The notes under the pieces were generated by a model that was given only the letters and a program-made list of their open reading frames with translations, was not told where the DNA came from and did no database searches. The position numbers were made by a program, and so were the translations under genes. DNA of 64,000 bases from JAAFIW01 sp031414805 (GTDB taxonomy: Bacteria > Pseudomonadota > Gammaproteobacteria > Burkholderiales > Burkholderiaceae_C), in the NCBI GenBank assembly GCA_031414805.1, contig JANOQJ010000068.1, forward strand, positions 1 to 64,000. Reading direction: 5' to 3'. Shown piece after piece: positions 26,300 to 33,766 of this stretch (positions within the stretch are counted from its first letter, which is position 1; the number at the start of each line of letters is the position of its first letter).

Positions 26300-27532
26300 C
26301 TACCCCTTCACACAAACCACCTGCTTGAGCGTGTAAACCACCTCCACCAGGTCTTTTTGCGCCGCCATCACCGCATCAATATCTTTGTAGGCCATCGGGA
26401 TTTCATCAATCACGTCGGCATCTTTGCGGCATTCCACGCCTTTCGTGGCTTCTATTTGATCGGCCACTGTGAACAGTTTCTTCGCTTTGGTGCGGCTCAT
26501 CGAGCGCCCTGCCCCGTGGCTGCAGCTCATGAAACTATCGGGGTTGCCTTTTCCGCGCACGATGAAGCTTTTGGCACCCATGCTGCCTGGAATAATGCCC
26601 AGCTCGCCTTTTTTGGCGCTCACGGCACCCTTGCGGGTAATGAATACCTCTTGCCCGAAGTGCGTTTCTTTGGCCACGTAGTTGTGGTGACAATTCACCG
26701 CTTCCAGGTGGGTTTCAAACGGTTTGGCAATCACTTTGCGCAGCGCACCAATCACGCGCTGCATCATCACCTCGCGGTTCAGGCGGGCAAATTTTTGCGC
26801 CCAGCCCACGCCACGCACGTAGTCGGCGAAATACTGCGCACCTTCTTCAAAATACGCCAAGTCTTTATCGGGCAGATTGCGCTGGTGCAGCTCGGCGTCT
26901 TTTTTGGCCAGCTCAATAAAGTGCGTACCAATGGCATTACCCACTCCTCGCGAACCGCTGTGCAGCATGATCCATACGCCACCGGCTTCATCCAGGCAAA
27001 TCTCCACAAAATGGTTGCCACCGCCCAGGGTTCCAATATGGCGGTGGTTATTGGTGTTTTTCAGGCGCGGGTAATCAATACAAATCGCTTCGAATTCATC
27101 GACCAGCTGCGCCCAGGCCGCATCGGCCTCATCGGGCGGGGTTTCCCACGAACCTTTGTCGCGGTTGGATCCATCGCGGCGAAATTGTTTAGGGCTCATA
27201 CCGTGCGGTACGGCTTTTTCAATTTCGCTGCGCAGCGTCGCCAGGCTATCCGGCAGATCACGCGCATTCAGCGAGGTTTTGCACGCAATCATTCCGCAAC
27301 CGATATCCACGCCCACAGCGGCGGGAATAATGGCTTTGAAAGTCGGAATCACGCTACCCACAGTGGCACCAATACCGTAATGCACATCAGGCATGGCGGC
27401 AATATGGCTGAACACAATGGGCAGGCGGGCTGCGTTGTCCAGCTGCTGCTGGGCCTCGGCTTCTACCGGCACGCCCTGCGTCCACATTTTCACGGGCACG
27501 CCGCCGGGTACTTCACGTTGGTTGTAGTTCAT
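26300..27532 (-). CDS. rtcB: RNA-splicing ligase RtcB
   Basis: A 410-residue GTP- and Mn-dependent 3'-5' RNA ligase that joins 2',3'-cyclic phosphate or 3'-phosphate ends to 5'-OH ends. It matches the E. coli-type RtcB start (VKMWTQGVPVEAEA). Metal and nucleotide motifs seen: PDVHYGIGATVG, GVDIGCGM, GGGNHFVEI, HSGSRGVGN, and CSHGAGRSMSR near residue 340, which carries the guanylylated His. I chose ATG 27532 (MNYNQREVPGG), which follows AAGGAAAC; an in-frame ATG at 27550 has no such site. It lies 35 bp downstream of a tRNA-like Y RNA and in the same transcript. Confidence 0.95.
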   Translation of the reverse strand: MNYNQREVPGGVPVKMWTQGVPVEAEAQQQLDNAARLPIVFSHIAAMPDVHYGIGATVGSVIPTFKAIIPAAVGVDIGCGMIACKTSLNARDLPDSLATLRSEIEKAVPHGMSPKQFRRDGSNRDKGSWETPPDEADAAWAQLVDEFEAICIDYPRLKNTNNHRHIGTLGGGNHFVEICLDEAGGVWIMLHSGSRGVGNAIGTHFIELAKKDAELHQRNLPDKDLAYFEEGAQYFADYVRGVGWAQKFARLNREVMMQRVIGALRKVIAKPFETHLEAVNCHHNYVAKETHFGQEVFITRKGAVSAKKGELGIIPGSMGAKSFIVRGKGNPDSFMSCSHGAGRSMSRTKAKKLFTVADQIEATKGVECRKDADVIDEIPMAYKDIDAVMAAQKDLVEVVYTLKQVVCVKG

Positions 27533-27566
27533 GTTGTTTCCTTTATTCATTCATATTCAAAATAGA

Positions 27567-27742
27567 TTAACCACCTGCAGCGACTAGCATTGCTGAAATG
27601 TTTACGTGCTCTACCAAACTGAGCTACGGTGCTGCAATAGATTCTTTGCAAGAAAACCCATTGCAGCACCGGCGGGAATCGAACCCGCGACCACGGCATT
27701 AACAAGGCTGTAATTCCAACGGCATTCGCCGCAGGCGGTTAA
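27567..27742 (-). ncRNA. yrlA: Y RNA with circularly permuted tRNA-like module (YrlA type)
   Basis: About 176 nt on the minus strand. The ends pair as a 17-bp stem (TTAACCGCCTGCGGCGA, 27726-27742, with TCGCTGCAGGTGGTTAA, 27567-27583, two G-U pairs). Inside, tRNA parts occur in permuted order. First comes a T-arm GCGGGTTCGAATCCCGC (27672-27688). Next is one strand of a 12-bp acceptor-like stem (CGGTGCTGCAAT/ATTGCAGCACCG, 27627-27638 and 27660-27671), closed by a small hairpin. Last is a D-arm GCTCAGTTTGGTAGAGC (27608-27624). This is the layout known for bacterial YrlA RNAs, in which the Y stem takes the place of the anticodon arm. Its position between rsr and rtcB matches the known rsr-yrl-rtcBA arrangement. 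Confidence 0.85.
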
Positions 27743-27769
27743 AAACTTCTGCTCTTTCCAGGAAAGAAC

Positions 27770-27900
27770 TTTCAAAAGCGCGACAAGATGGATGAGATTT
27801 CACTTGCAGCAGTTGCCCGCCACGCATGACCGGGGTTCGAACCCGACCGGTGTGCATGCACACCTCACCTGTAATCTCACCCGCATTCGCGCTTTTGAAA
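27770..27900 (-). ncRNA. Second Y-RNA-like gene with T-loop-like hairpin
   Basis: About 131 nt. The ends form a perfect 14-bp stem (TTTCAAAAGCGCGA with TCGCGCTTTTGAAA). After an ATGC/ATCTTG internal loop a 10-bp stem follows (GGGTGAGATT with AATCTCATCC, one G-U). The apical part holds the perfect palindrome GGTGTGCATGCACACC and a T-arm-like TCGGGTTCGAACCCCGG. I see no clear D-arm, so tRNA mimicry is partial. The 5' strand shares GCGAATGC...GATTACA with the other two RNAs. Confidence 0.75.
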
Positions 27901-27934
27901 ATTCCTTCTTCAATATTCACAACCACTAATCCCA

Positions 27935-28032
27935 CGTCATTCCCGCGTAGGCGGGAATCCACCGTAGAGATACACAAAACCCCATTTCCGGCCAGTCCTC
28001 GCGTCTGGATCCCCGCCTGTGCGGGGATGACG
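27935..28032. repeat. Inverted pair of ATTCCC-N8-GGGAAT palindromes
   Basis: CGTCATTCCCGCGTAGGCGG and its continuation (27935-27961) face an inverted copy with CCCCGCCTGTGCGGGG (28006-28032). The form is like neisserial dRS3 repeats. It lies between the second and third Y-RNA-like genes, so it will be transcribed with them. Confidence 0.6.
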
Positions 28033-28056
28033 GTCAACGATTCCCCTTCAGTGCCC

Positions 28057-28127
28057 TCGCCTGACGACAAACAATTGATGTGATGTTTACAGTTTCATAT
28101 GTAATCACATCGGCATTCGCCAGGCGA
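28057..28127 (-). ncRNA. Third, short Y-RNA-like gene
   Basis: About 71 nt. TCGCCTG/CAGGCGA form the terminal stem, then an internal loop that includes GCGAATGCC, then GATGTGAT/ATCACATC (8 bp perfect) and a small apical TACA/TGTA hairpin. It lacks tRNA-like parts. The 5' strand carries the same GCGAATGC...GATTACA motif as the two larger RNAs. Confidence 0.65.
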
Positions 28128-28151
28128 CGACTTATATACAAAAAGTGCCAT

Positions 28152-28196
28152 CAGCCCTCATAAATACTGCTCAAGCAGCTATCATTTAAATAGCTA
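28152..28196 (+). repeat. TGCTTGAGCA element, copy 8
   Basis: TCAGCCCTCATAAATACTGC leads to TCAAGCAGCTATCATTTAAA and TAGC. It lies between the rsr stop and the third Y-RNA-like gene, inside the operon. Confidence 0.75.
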
Positions 28197-28209
28197 CCTG
28201 AGCATCTTC

Positions 28210-29772
28210 TCAAACGGTAGCCAAAGCCACCTCGTCAATCAAACCCACCCAGTGGTTGGCCCCCAGTTCTCCGGCGGCAAACATGGCCAGCACCTTGAAT
28301 ACATCGTCGGTAAAACCACCGATGTTCAAAATGTCTTCCCGCTCGCACGCCTGTGTGTGGGCGTAAGGCTGGATGTCGATACACACCAGCTTGGCGCGCG
28401 GGTTGCGTTGCTTGAACGCCTCCCACTCGCGCAGCGTCTGCGTCGCACCGCTTCGCTGGTTATCCACCCACGACTCGTTGTCTGACACCAGCACCACCAG
28501 ATCAGCCTTGGCCTTTTGGGCATTCAGCTGAGCTAGCGGGGCTGAGCAGTTGGTTCCACCGCCGCCAATAGCGGCCAGCTTCTCTGCATTGCTCATCACC
28601 GAGTCGCGAGGGTTCAGCGTCAACTTCACCACGTTTTGCTCAAACGGCAGCACCAAAGTGCTGGGGTTTTTACGCAGCAAGGCGGCGGCTACCAGGGCAG
28701 CCACATCAATACAGCGCACCGCAGACGTTGCCGACCCACGGTGCCCGGTCACGGCCGAGGCCATGGAGCCGGACACATCAGGGCACACCACCACCTGGCC
28801 CGCAAACTCGGGCACGTTGGCAAGCGCAATTTCCATCGCGTCTTGCAAGGCCTCACGCACCTCCAGAGGCACCGACTCATCAGCCGCTTTGTAAGCGGCC
28901 ATCAACTGGTAAGGCAGCACACGCGCTTTGGCAATGCTGGGCGCATCACGCAGCTTGGCCGCCACGGCTTTTGTGGCCTTGGTGGTACCAAACACGCCGT
29001 GGCGCGCAAATGTGTTCAGGTTTTGGCGAACCATTTGCCACGAGCCGTTTTTGGCGACTTGGGTCCATTGGTTCTCCGTCAACCCCAGCGCGGTCAGCAT
29101 CTGAAAAGGCACGTCTGGCATCACACCTGAGCGGTCTTTTTTGTAGGCCTCATAGGCTTTCGTCACTTCGGGCAGCGCAGCGGCGTCGTATTCGCGACCA
29201 ATTAACCAGGCAAACCAGGCTGCACGCCAAGGCTCCGCTGGCTTGGGGTGAACCATCTTCACCACATCGGCCAGGCTGGGGCTGTTGCCCACATTGGCGT
29301 TCAGCAGTTGCTTTTCCGTGGCGTTGCACAGCCAGTTTTGCACCAGTTTTTTAGGACGCGAGCCTAGCGACTTGCGACCCACCTGGCCGCTGCGCAGAAT
29401 CTGCACCACGTTTCGCAGCATCTTTCCGCTATCCACCACACGCGGAAACGCCTGGGCAAACAAGGCCACATCTCGCACGGCCAGCGTGGCCAGCAGCAGC
29501 GCCGGCATGTCTTTCATATGGCCACGTTCACGGGCATAGATGGCGGTTTTGGCCACAAAACGCACGTTCACCTGGGCGGCCAGCGCCAGCACTTTATCCA
29601 GCTGCTCGGCGGCACCGGCGTAGTAGGTGTTGTTCAGGCACCCGGTCACGGCCAGCTGCGCCAGCGCGTGCTTGGGGCTCAGCGCATAGGCGGCTCCACC
29701 GGCTTCGTTTGCGGTGTTGGCAGCGGGTAGCAGCTTGCCTTTGCTGGTATGAAAACGTTGGGGGTTTGCCAT
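28210..29772 (-). CDS. rsr: Rsr, Ro60-family TROVE domain protein
   Basis: About 520 residues. A TROVE (HEAT-repeat ring) domain covers roughly 10-310 and would bind Y RNA outside the ring and single-stranded RNA ends inside. A C-terminal von Willebrand A domain begins with the MIDAS motif DVSGSM near residue 330. In bacteria, Rsr with Y RNA tethers or guides RNA-degrading enzymes in RNA quality control. ATG 29772 (MANPQRFHTSKGKLLP) follows AGGAG at 6 bp; the open frame runs further upstream but past the promoter. It is the first gene after the sigma-54 promoter and precedes three Y-RNA-like genes, rtcB, the zinc-ribbon gene and rtcA. Confidence 0.93.
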   Translation of the reverse strand: MANPQRFHTSKGKLLPAANTANEAGGAAYALSPKHALAQLAVTGCLNNTYYAGAAEQLDKVLALAAQVNVRFVAKTAIYARERGHMKDMPALLLATLAVRDVALFAQAFPRVVDSGKMLRNVVQILRSGQVGRKSLGSRPKKLVQNWLCNATEKQLLNANVGNSPSLADVVKMVHPKPAEPWRAAWFAWLIGREYDAAALPEVTKAYEAYKKDRSGVMPDVPFQMLTALGLTENQWTQVAKNGSWQMVRQNLNTFARHGVFGTTKATKAVAAKLRDAPSIAKARVLPYQLMAAYKAADESVPLEVREALQDAMEIALANVPEFAGQVVVCPDVSGSMASAVTGHRGSATSAVRCIDVAALVAAALLRKNPSTLVLPFEQNVVKLTLNPRDSVMSNAEKLAAIGGGGTNCSAPLAQLNAQKAKADLVVLVSDNESWVDNQRSGATQTLREWEAFKQRNPRAKLVCIDIQPYAHTQACEREDILNIGGFTDDVFKVLAMFAAGELGANHWVGLIDEVALATV

Positions 29773-29820
29773 TTTTTTGCTCCTGTTTGCATTCACCCGG
29801 TTGGGTGACGCATGGTTTAT

Positions 29821-29836
29821 TGCAGGGCGCGTGCCA
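29821..29836 (-). promoter_or_regulatory. Sigma-54 promoter of the rsr-Y RNA-rtcBA operon
   Basis: The minus strand reads TGGCACGCGCCCTGCA, with the GG and GC doublets 10 bp apart as in the -24/-12 consensus. Transcription would begin near 29809, about 37 nt before the rsr start. RtcR, encoded divergently, is a sigma-54 activator, so promoter and regulator match. Confidence 0.85.
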
Positions 29837-29957
29837 GGTGTGGGTCTGTGAAGCGCTTGATCGTCTAAGTTGTTGATTTCAAATAGCAAAAAAACTTCTC
29901 GACGCGTTCGAATGAAATTGCCTGGTGTTGATGAAGTCTGGATAGATTAGATTTTTA

Positions 29958-29971
29958 GCTAGTAAACTAGC
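29958..29971. promoter_or_regulatory. Inverted repeat just before rtcR
   Basis: GCTAGTAAACTAGC is a perfect 6+2+6 inverted repeat ending 3 bp before the rtcR ATG. It could be an operator for autoregulation or part of the RtcR enhancer site; neither is shown. Confidence 0.35.
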
Positions 29972-29974
29972 CAG

Positions 29975-31567
29975 ATGAAACGAAAAATCGTCATCGGATT
30001 TCTCGGCACCCAGCTCGACTCTGGCCTGGGCGCTGCGCGCTGGGAGAAGTGGCGGCCCACGGTGTCGCTGGCGCAGCACGACGACCTGTCCATTGACCGG
30101 CTGGAGCTGCTGCACGACGCGCGCAACACTGCTTTGGCCCAGCGGGTGCGCGATGACGTGATTCAACTGTCACCCACCACGCAGGTGAACCTGATCGAGA
30201 TGAACCTGGCCAACCCCTGGGACTTTGGCGAGGTGTATGGCGCGCTGTACGACTGGGCGGGGCACTACGCGTTTGACACCGCACACGAAGACTATTGGGC
30301 GCACATCACCACCGGCACGCATGTGGCGCAGATTTGCCTGTTTTTGCTGGTGGAGGCGCGGTTTTTACCGGGTGTGTTGCTGCAGTCTGCCCCCGCACGG
30401 GGGCGGCAGCGTGCGGGGGCCGGCAGCTATGAGTTGATTGACCTGGACTTGTCGCGCTACGACGCCATCAACACCCGGCTGAACGTGGCGCAGCAAGACG
30501 CGGTGTCGTTCCTGAAAAGCGGCATTGCCACGCGCAATGCGCGCTTTAACGCGCTGATTGAAGAGGTGGAACACATAGCCGTGCGCAGCAAAGCGCCCAT
30601 CTTGCTCACCGGGCCGACCGGCGCGGGCAAGTCGATGCTGGCGCGGCGCATTTTTGAGTTGAAGAAGGCGCGGCATCAGATCGACGGCGAATTTGTCGAC
30701 GTGAACTGCGCCACCCTGCGTGGCGACGGTGCAGGCTCGGCGCTGTTTGGCCACAAAAAAGGCTCGTTCACCGGCGCGGCGGCCGACCGGCCCGGCCTCT
30801 TGCGCACGGCTGACCGGGGCGTGTTGTTTCTGGACGAGATTGGCGAGCTGGGCGCTGACGAGCAAGCCATGCTGCTCAAGGCGATTGAAGACAAGCGCTT
30901 TTTGCCCATGGGCTCAGACAAGGAAGTGACCAGTCATTTCCAGCTGATAGCAGGCACCAACAGAGACCTGCGAGCCGAAGTGGCGGCCGGGCGGTTTCGG
31001 GAAGACCTGTTTGCCCGTATCAACCTGTGGGCCTACAGCCTGCCCGGCCTGGCGCAGCGGCGCGAAGACATTGAGCCCAACATCGACCACCAGCTGCGCA
31101 TTGCCTCGCAAGACCTGGGCAAACAGGTGCGCCTGACCACCGAGGCGCGGGCTGACTATTTGCGCTTTGCGCAGTCGCATGAGGCGCTGTGGAGCGGCAG
31201 CTTTCGTGACCTGAGCGCGTCGGTCACGCGGCTGGCCACGCTGGCTGACAACGGGCGGATTGGTGCCAGCTTGGTTGCAGCCGAGGTCGCGCGGCTGCGA
31301 TGGCAGTGGGAGAAGGATGGCGTGGACAAAGCACCGGAAGTCTCGCTGCGCGACCTGTTGGGTAATGCAGCCGATCAGCTGGACCACTTTGACCGACTGC
31401 AACTGCAAGCCGTGATCACGGTCTGCCGCCAGCACCACACGCTCAGCGACGCCGGGCGTGCATTGTTTGATTTGTCACGCCAGCAGCGCTCGGTGGTCAA
31501 CGATGCAGACCGGCTGCGCAAATACCTGCTGAAGTTTGGGTTGGGGTGGGAGCAGGTGTCGTCGTAG
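29975..31567 (+). CDS. rtcR: RtcR, CARF-domain sigma-54 activator of RNA repair
   Basis: A 530-residue activator. Residues about 1-180 form the RtcR-type CARF sensor domain (MKRKIVIGFLGTQLDSG). The AAA domain has Walker A GPTGAGKS (213-220), the sigma-54-contacting loop GSFTGA (263-268; usual GAFTGA) and Walker B GVLFLDEIGEL (282-292). A C-terminal helix-turn-helix (HHTLSDAGRALFDLSRQQRS) should bind upstream sites. In Salmonella, RtcR is activated by tRNA fragments with a 2',3'-cyclic phosphate. It is transcribed away from rsr, about 200 bp between starts. ATG 29975 fits the family start; the ribosome-binding site is weak. Confidence 0.94.
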   Translation: MKRKIVIGFLGTQLDSGLGAARWEKWRPTVSLAQHDDLSIDRLELLHDARNTALAQRVRDDVIQLSPTTQVNLIEMNLANPWDFGEVYGALYDWAGHYAFDTAHEDYWAHITTGTHVAQICLFLLVEARFLPGVLLQSAPARGRQRAGAGSYELIDLDLSRYDAINTRLNVAQQDAVSFLKSGIATRNARFNALIEEVEHIAVRSKAPILLTGPTGAGKSMLARRIFELKKARHQIDGEFVDVNCATLRGDGAGSALFGHKKGSFTGAAADRPGLLRTADRGVLFLDEIGELGADEQAMLLKAIEDKRFLPMGSDKEVTSHFQLIAGTNRDLRAEVAAGRFREDLFARINLWAYSLPGLAQRREDIEPNIDHQLRIASQDLGKQVRLTTEARADYLRFAQSHEALWSGSFRDLSASVTRLATLADNGRIGASLVAAEVARLRWQWEKDGVDKAPEVSLRDLLGNAADQLDHFDRLQLQAVITVCRQHHTLSDAGRALFDLSRQQRSVVNDADRLRKYLLKFGLGWEQVSS

Positions 31568-31583
31568 AGCGCATGGTTAAACA

Positions 31584-31611
31584 GCATGTATCATGCACAT
31601 GAATCATGCAC
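31584..31611. promoter_or_regulatory. Likely ccdAB operator
   Basis: GCATGTATCATGC is a 5+3+5 inverted repeat, and ATCATGCAC occurs twice, 13 bp apart, just before the antitoxin gene. Such repeats are typical of toxin-antitoxin self-repression. Confidence 0.5.
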
Positions 31612-31631
31612 TTTAACCTCAGGAGTAATCC

Positions 31632-31904
31632 ATGCCTGCCATTGCTGATGCCAGCCCCAAACGCCCCGTCAACCTCTCCATCAACGCCAAGACGCTGGAG
31701 CAAGCCAAAGCGCTGGGCATCAACCTGTCGCAGGCCGTTGACGGATTTCTCGCCGAAGAGGTCAAGCGCCGCTATTGGGAGCGCTGGAACGAGGACAACA
31801 AGGAAGCTATTGCCGCTTACAACGCGCGCATTGCCAAAGAAGGCCTGCCGCTGGCCAAGTACCGGACATTCGCGCGCAGCCTGGGCGATGGGCGCGAGGA
31901 TTGA
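31632..31904 (+). CDS. ccdA: CcdA-type antitoxin
   Basis: A 90-residue protein with an N-terminal ribbon-helix-helix DNA-binding segment (RPVNLSINAKTLEQAKALGI to AVDGFLAEEV) and a C-terminal toxin-binding tail (ERWNEDNKEAIAAYNARIAK followed by GLPLAKYRTFA). It would neutralise the CcdB toxin and repress the operon through the repeats upstream. AGGAG precedes ATG 31632. The toxin gene follows after 3 bp. Confidence 0.87.
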   Translation: MPAIADASPKRPVNLSINAKTLEQAKALGINLSQAVDGFLAEEVKRRYWERWNEDNKEAIAAYNARIAKEGLPLAKYRTFARSLGDGRED

Positions 31905-31907
31905 GCG

Positions 31908-32222
31908 GTGGCACGGTTTGACATCTACGCCAACCCCGATCCAGCGAACAAAAAAGCCGTGCCTTATCTGCTGGATGTTCAAAGCAACCATCTTCATGGA
32001 CTGACCACACGCATGGTTGTGCCCCTGGTGCGATCGAGCCACATCGGCCTGCGATTGCGTGGCTTGAACCCGGAACTTCAAGTTGGAAGCTCTACTGTGG
32101 TGATGGATACGGCCGCCTTGGCGTCGGTTCCAACCCGCGGGCTGAAACCACCTGTGGGAACAGCGGGGGCTTCGCAATTGGATGTGCAAGATGCCCTGGA
32201 CGCACTGTTTGGAGCTTATTGA
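31908..32222 (+). CDS. ccdB: CcdB-type gyrase toxin
   Basis: A 104-residue CcdB-like protein: MARFDIYANPDPANKKAVPY, LLDVQSNHLHGLTTRMVVPL and a C-terminal helix (LDVQDALDALF). CcdB proteins poison DNA gyrase. It starts with GTG 31908 and its stop lies 1 bp before the thyA ATG, so toxin and thymidylate synthase are probably on one transcript. The family C-terminal residues needed for gyrase binding differ from the F-plasmid protein (LFGAY end), so activity is not certain. Confidence 0.85.
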   Translation: MARFDIYANPDPANKKAVPYLLDVQSNHLHGLTTRMVVPLVRSSHIGLRLRGLNPELQVGSSTVVMDTAALASVPTRGLKPPVGTAGASQLDVQDALDALFGAY

Positions 32223-32223
32223 C

Positions 32224-33075
32224 ATGTCCGGCTCGCCAACCAACACCCCTCGCCCCACCCGTTCCCAATACGAAGACTTCATGCGCCACGTGTATGCGCA
32301 TGGAACCCCCAAAACCGACCGCACGGGCACCGGCACTAAAAGCGTGTTTGGCTACCAGATGCGTTTTGATTTGAACGAAGGCTTTCCGTTGGTCACCACC
32401 AAGAAAGTCCACCTCAAATCCATCATCACCGAGCTGCTGTGGTTTTTGCAGGGCAGCAGCGACAACAACTGGCTGCGCGAGCGCGGCGTAACCATCTGGA
32501 ACGAATGGGCACGACCTGACGGCGACCTGGGCCCCGTCTACGGCGTGCAGTGGCGCAGCTGGCCCACGCCAGACGGCGGACACATTGACCAGATTGCCCA
32601 GGTCATACAGACCCTGAAAACCAACCCCGATTCGCGCCGCATGATCGTGAGCGCCTGGAACGTGGCCGAGCTGGACAAGATGGCCTTGATGCCTTGCCAT
32701 GCCTTCTTTCAGTTTTACGTGGCTCCACCGCAGGTGGCGGGCGAGAAAGGGCGCTTGAGCTGCCAGCTCTACCAGCGCAGCGCCGACATTTTTCTGGGTG
32801 TGCCCTTCAACATCGCCAGCTACGCGCTGCTCACGCACATGGTGGCTCAGCAGTGCGACCTGGCGGTGGGAGACTTTGTGTGGACCGGCGGCGACTGCCA
32901 CATCTACAGCAACCACCACGAACAGGTCGAACTGCAACTCAGCCGCGCCACGCATCCATACCCTGTGCTGAACATCAAGCGCAGGCCCGAAAGCATCCTG
33001 AACTACGAATACGAAGACTTTGAGATGCTGGACTACCAGCACCATGCAGCCATCAAAGCCCCGGTGGCGGTTTAG
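32224..33075 (+). CDS. thyA: Thymidylate synthase
   Basis: A 283-residue ThyA that methylates dUMP to dTMP with methylenetetrahydrofolate. Recognisable motifs are DRTGTGTKSVFG, FPLVTTKKVH, the catalytic Cys in ALMPCHAFFQF, QLYQRSADIFLGVPFNIASY and a C-terminal IKAPVAV. I use ATG 32224 (MSGSPTN); the family start falls shortly after. It is followed after 2 bp by folA, which regenerates tetrahydrofolate from the dihydrofolate made here. Confidence 0.96.
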   Translation: MSGSPTNTPRPTRSQYEDFMRHVYAHGTPKTDRTGTGTKSVFGYQMRFDLNEGFPLVTTKKVHLKSIITELLWFLQGSSDNNWLRERGVTIWNEWARPDGDLGPVYGVQWRSWPTPDGGHIDQIAQVIQTLKTNPDSRRMIVSAWNVAELDKMALMPCHAFFQFYVAPPQVAGEKGRLSCQLYQRSADIFLGVPFNIASYALLTHMVAQQCDLAVGDFVWTGGDCHIYSNHHEQVELQLSRATHPYPVLNIKRRPESILNYEYEDFEMLDYQHHAAIKAPVAV

Positions 33076-33077
33076 CC

Positions 33078-33575
33078 ATGAAAAACATTGCAATGATCGC
33101 TGCCATCGGCCGCCGTGGGGAGATGGGTAAAAACAACCAGTTGCTGTGGCACCTGCCGCAAGACATGGCGCACTTCAAGGAAACCACGCGAGGCCACACC
33201 GTCATCATGGGCCGCAAAACCTGGGATAGCCTGCCACCCAAATTCCGGCCATTGCCCGGACGCCGCAACATCGTGATCACCAGACAGAAAAACTGGCACG
33301 AATCGGGCGTTGAGGCCGTCGATACGGCTCAAGCAGCTATTGATTTAATAGTAGAGAACGAGCGTGCATTTGTCATCGGCGGCGCGCAGATTTACCAGGC
33401 TTTGCTGCCGTTTGCTCACGAATTGATCCTCACCGAGATTGACAACGAGTTCGCCGCCGACACGTTTTTCCCCCCGTGGCCACGCGGCGATTTTGATGAA
33501 ATCTCCCGCCGCAATGAGACCAGCGACAACGGCTGGGGCTTGAGTTTTGCGGTTTACCGCCTGCGCCAGATTTAA
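33078..33575 (+). CDS. folA: Dihydrofolate reductase
   Basis: A 165-residue DHFR. Seen motifs: IAAIGRRGEMGKNNQLLWHL at the substrate loop, MGRKTWDSLP, VITRQ, and VIGGAQIYQALLP for NADPH binding. It reduces dihydrofolate produced by the adjacent thyA. The stretch DTAQAAIDLIV before NERAFVIGG is encoded by a short TGCTTGAGCA repeat that keeps the frame and fits the usual position of a surface helix. The TAA stop lies within the TTTAA target duplication of the MITE that follows. Confidence 0.95.
   Translation: MKNIAMIAAIGRRGEMGKNNQLLWHLPQDMAHFKETTRGHTVIMGRKTWDSLPPKFRPLPGRRNIVITRQKNWHESGVEAVDTAQAAIDLIVENERAFVIGGAQIYQALLPFAHELILTEIDNEFAADTFFPPWPRGDFDEISRRNETSDNGWGLSFAVYRLRQI
33325..33352 (+). repeat. 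TGCTTGAGCA element, copy 9 (inside folA)
   Basis: GGCTCAAGCAGCTATTGATT followed by TAATAG is the core plus arm only. It is read in frame as AQAAIDLI. Confidence 0.65.
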
Positions 33576-33749
33576 CCGAGATTGTTCATTAGGACGCGAG
33601 TGCATGGCGAGGCGAGTTGCGAGGCAGTTCGCGCATTCGTGAGGCGGCAATAGCCGTGCTATTGCCAACGAAGGAAGGTGTGAAATGGCCGCAAATCGTC
33701 CGCCAGGCACCGCGTAGGCCCGAAAGGGCCGCCTAATGAACAATCTCGG
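33576..33749. mobile_element. 174-bp MITE-like element with 18-bp inverted ends
   Basis: Perfect terminal inverted repeats CCGAGATTGTTCATTAGG (33576-33593) and CCTAATGAACAATCTCGG (33732-33749) are flanked by a 5-bp direct repeat TTTAA (33571-33575 and 33750-33754). There is no open frame of note. Internal hairpins include GGCAATAG/CTATTGCC and GGCCC/GGGCC. This is the structure of a non-autonomous transposed element; the parent transposase is not in the window. Confidence 0.85.
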
Positions 33750-33766
33750 TTTAACCCGGAACCAGC

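Noticed and set aside
27601..27711. An ordinary tRNA gene
   Set aside because: The T-arm half precedes the D-arm half on the transcribed strand and no anticodon arm is present. The order fits a permuted tRNA mimic in a Y RNA.
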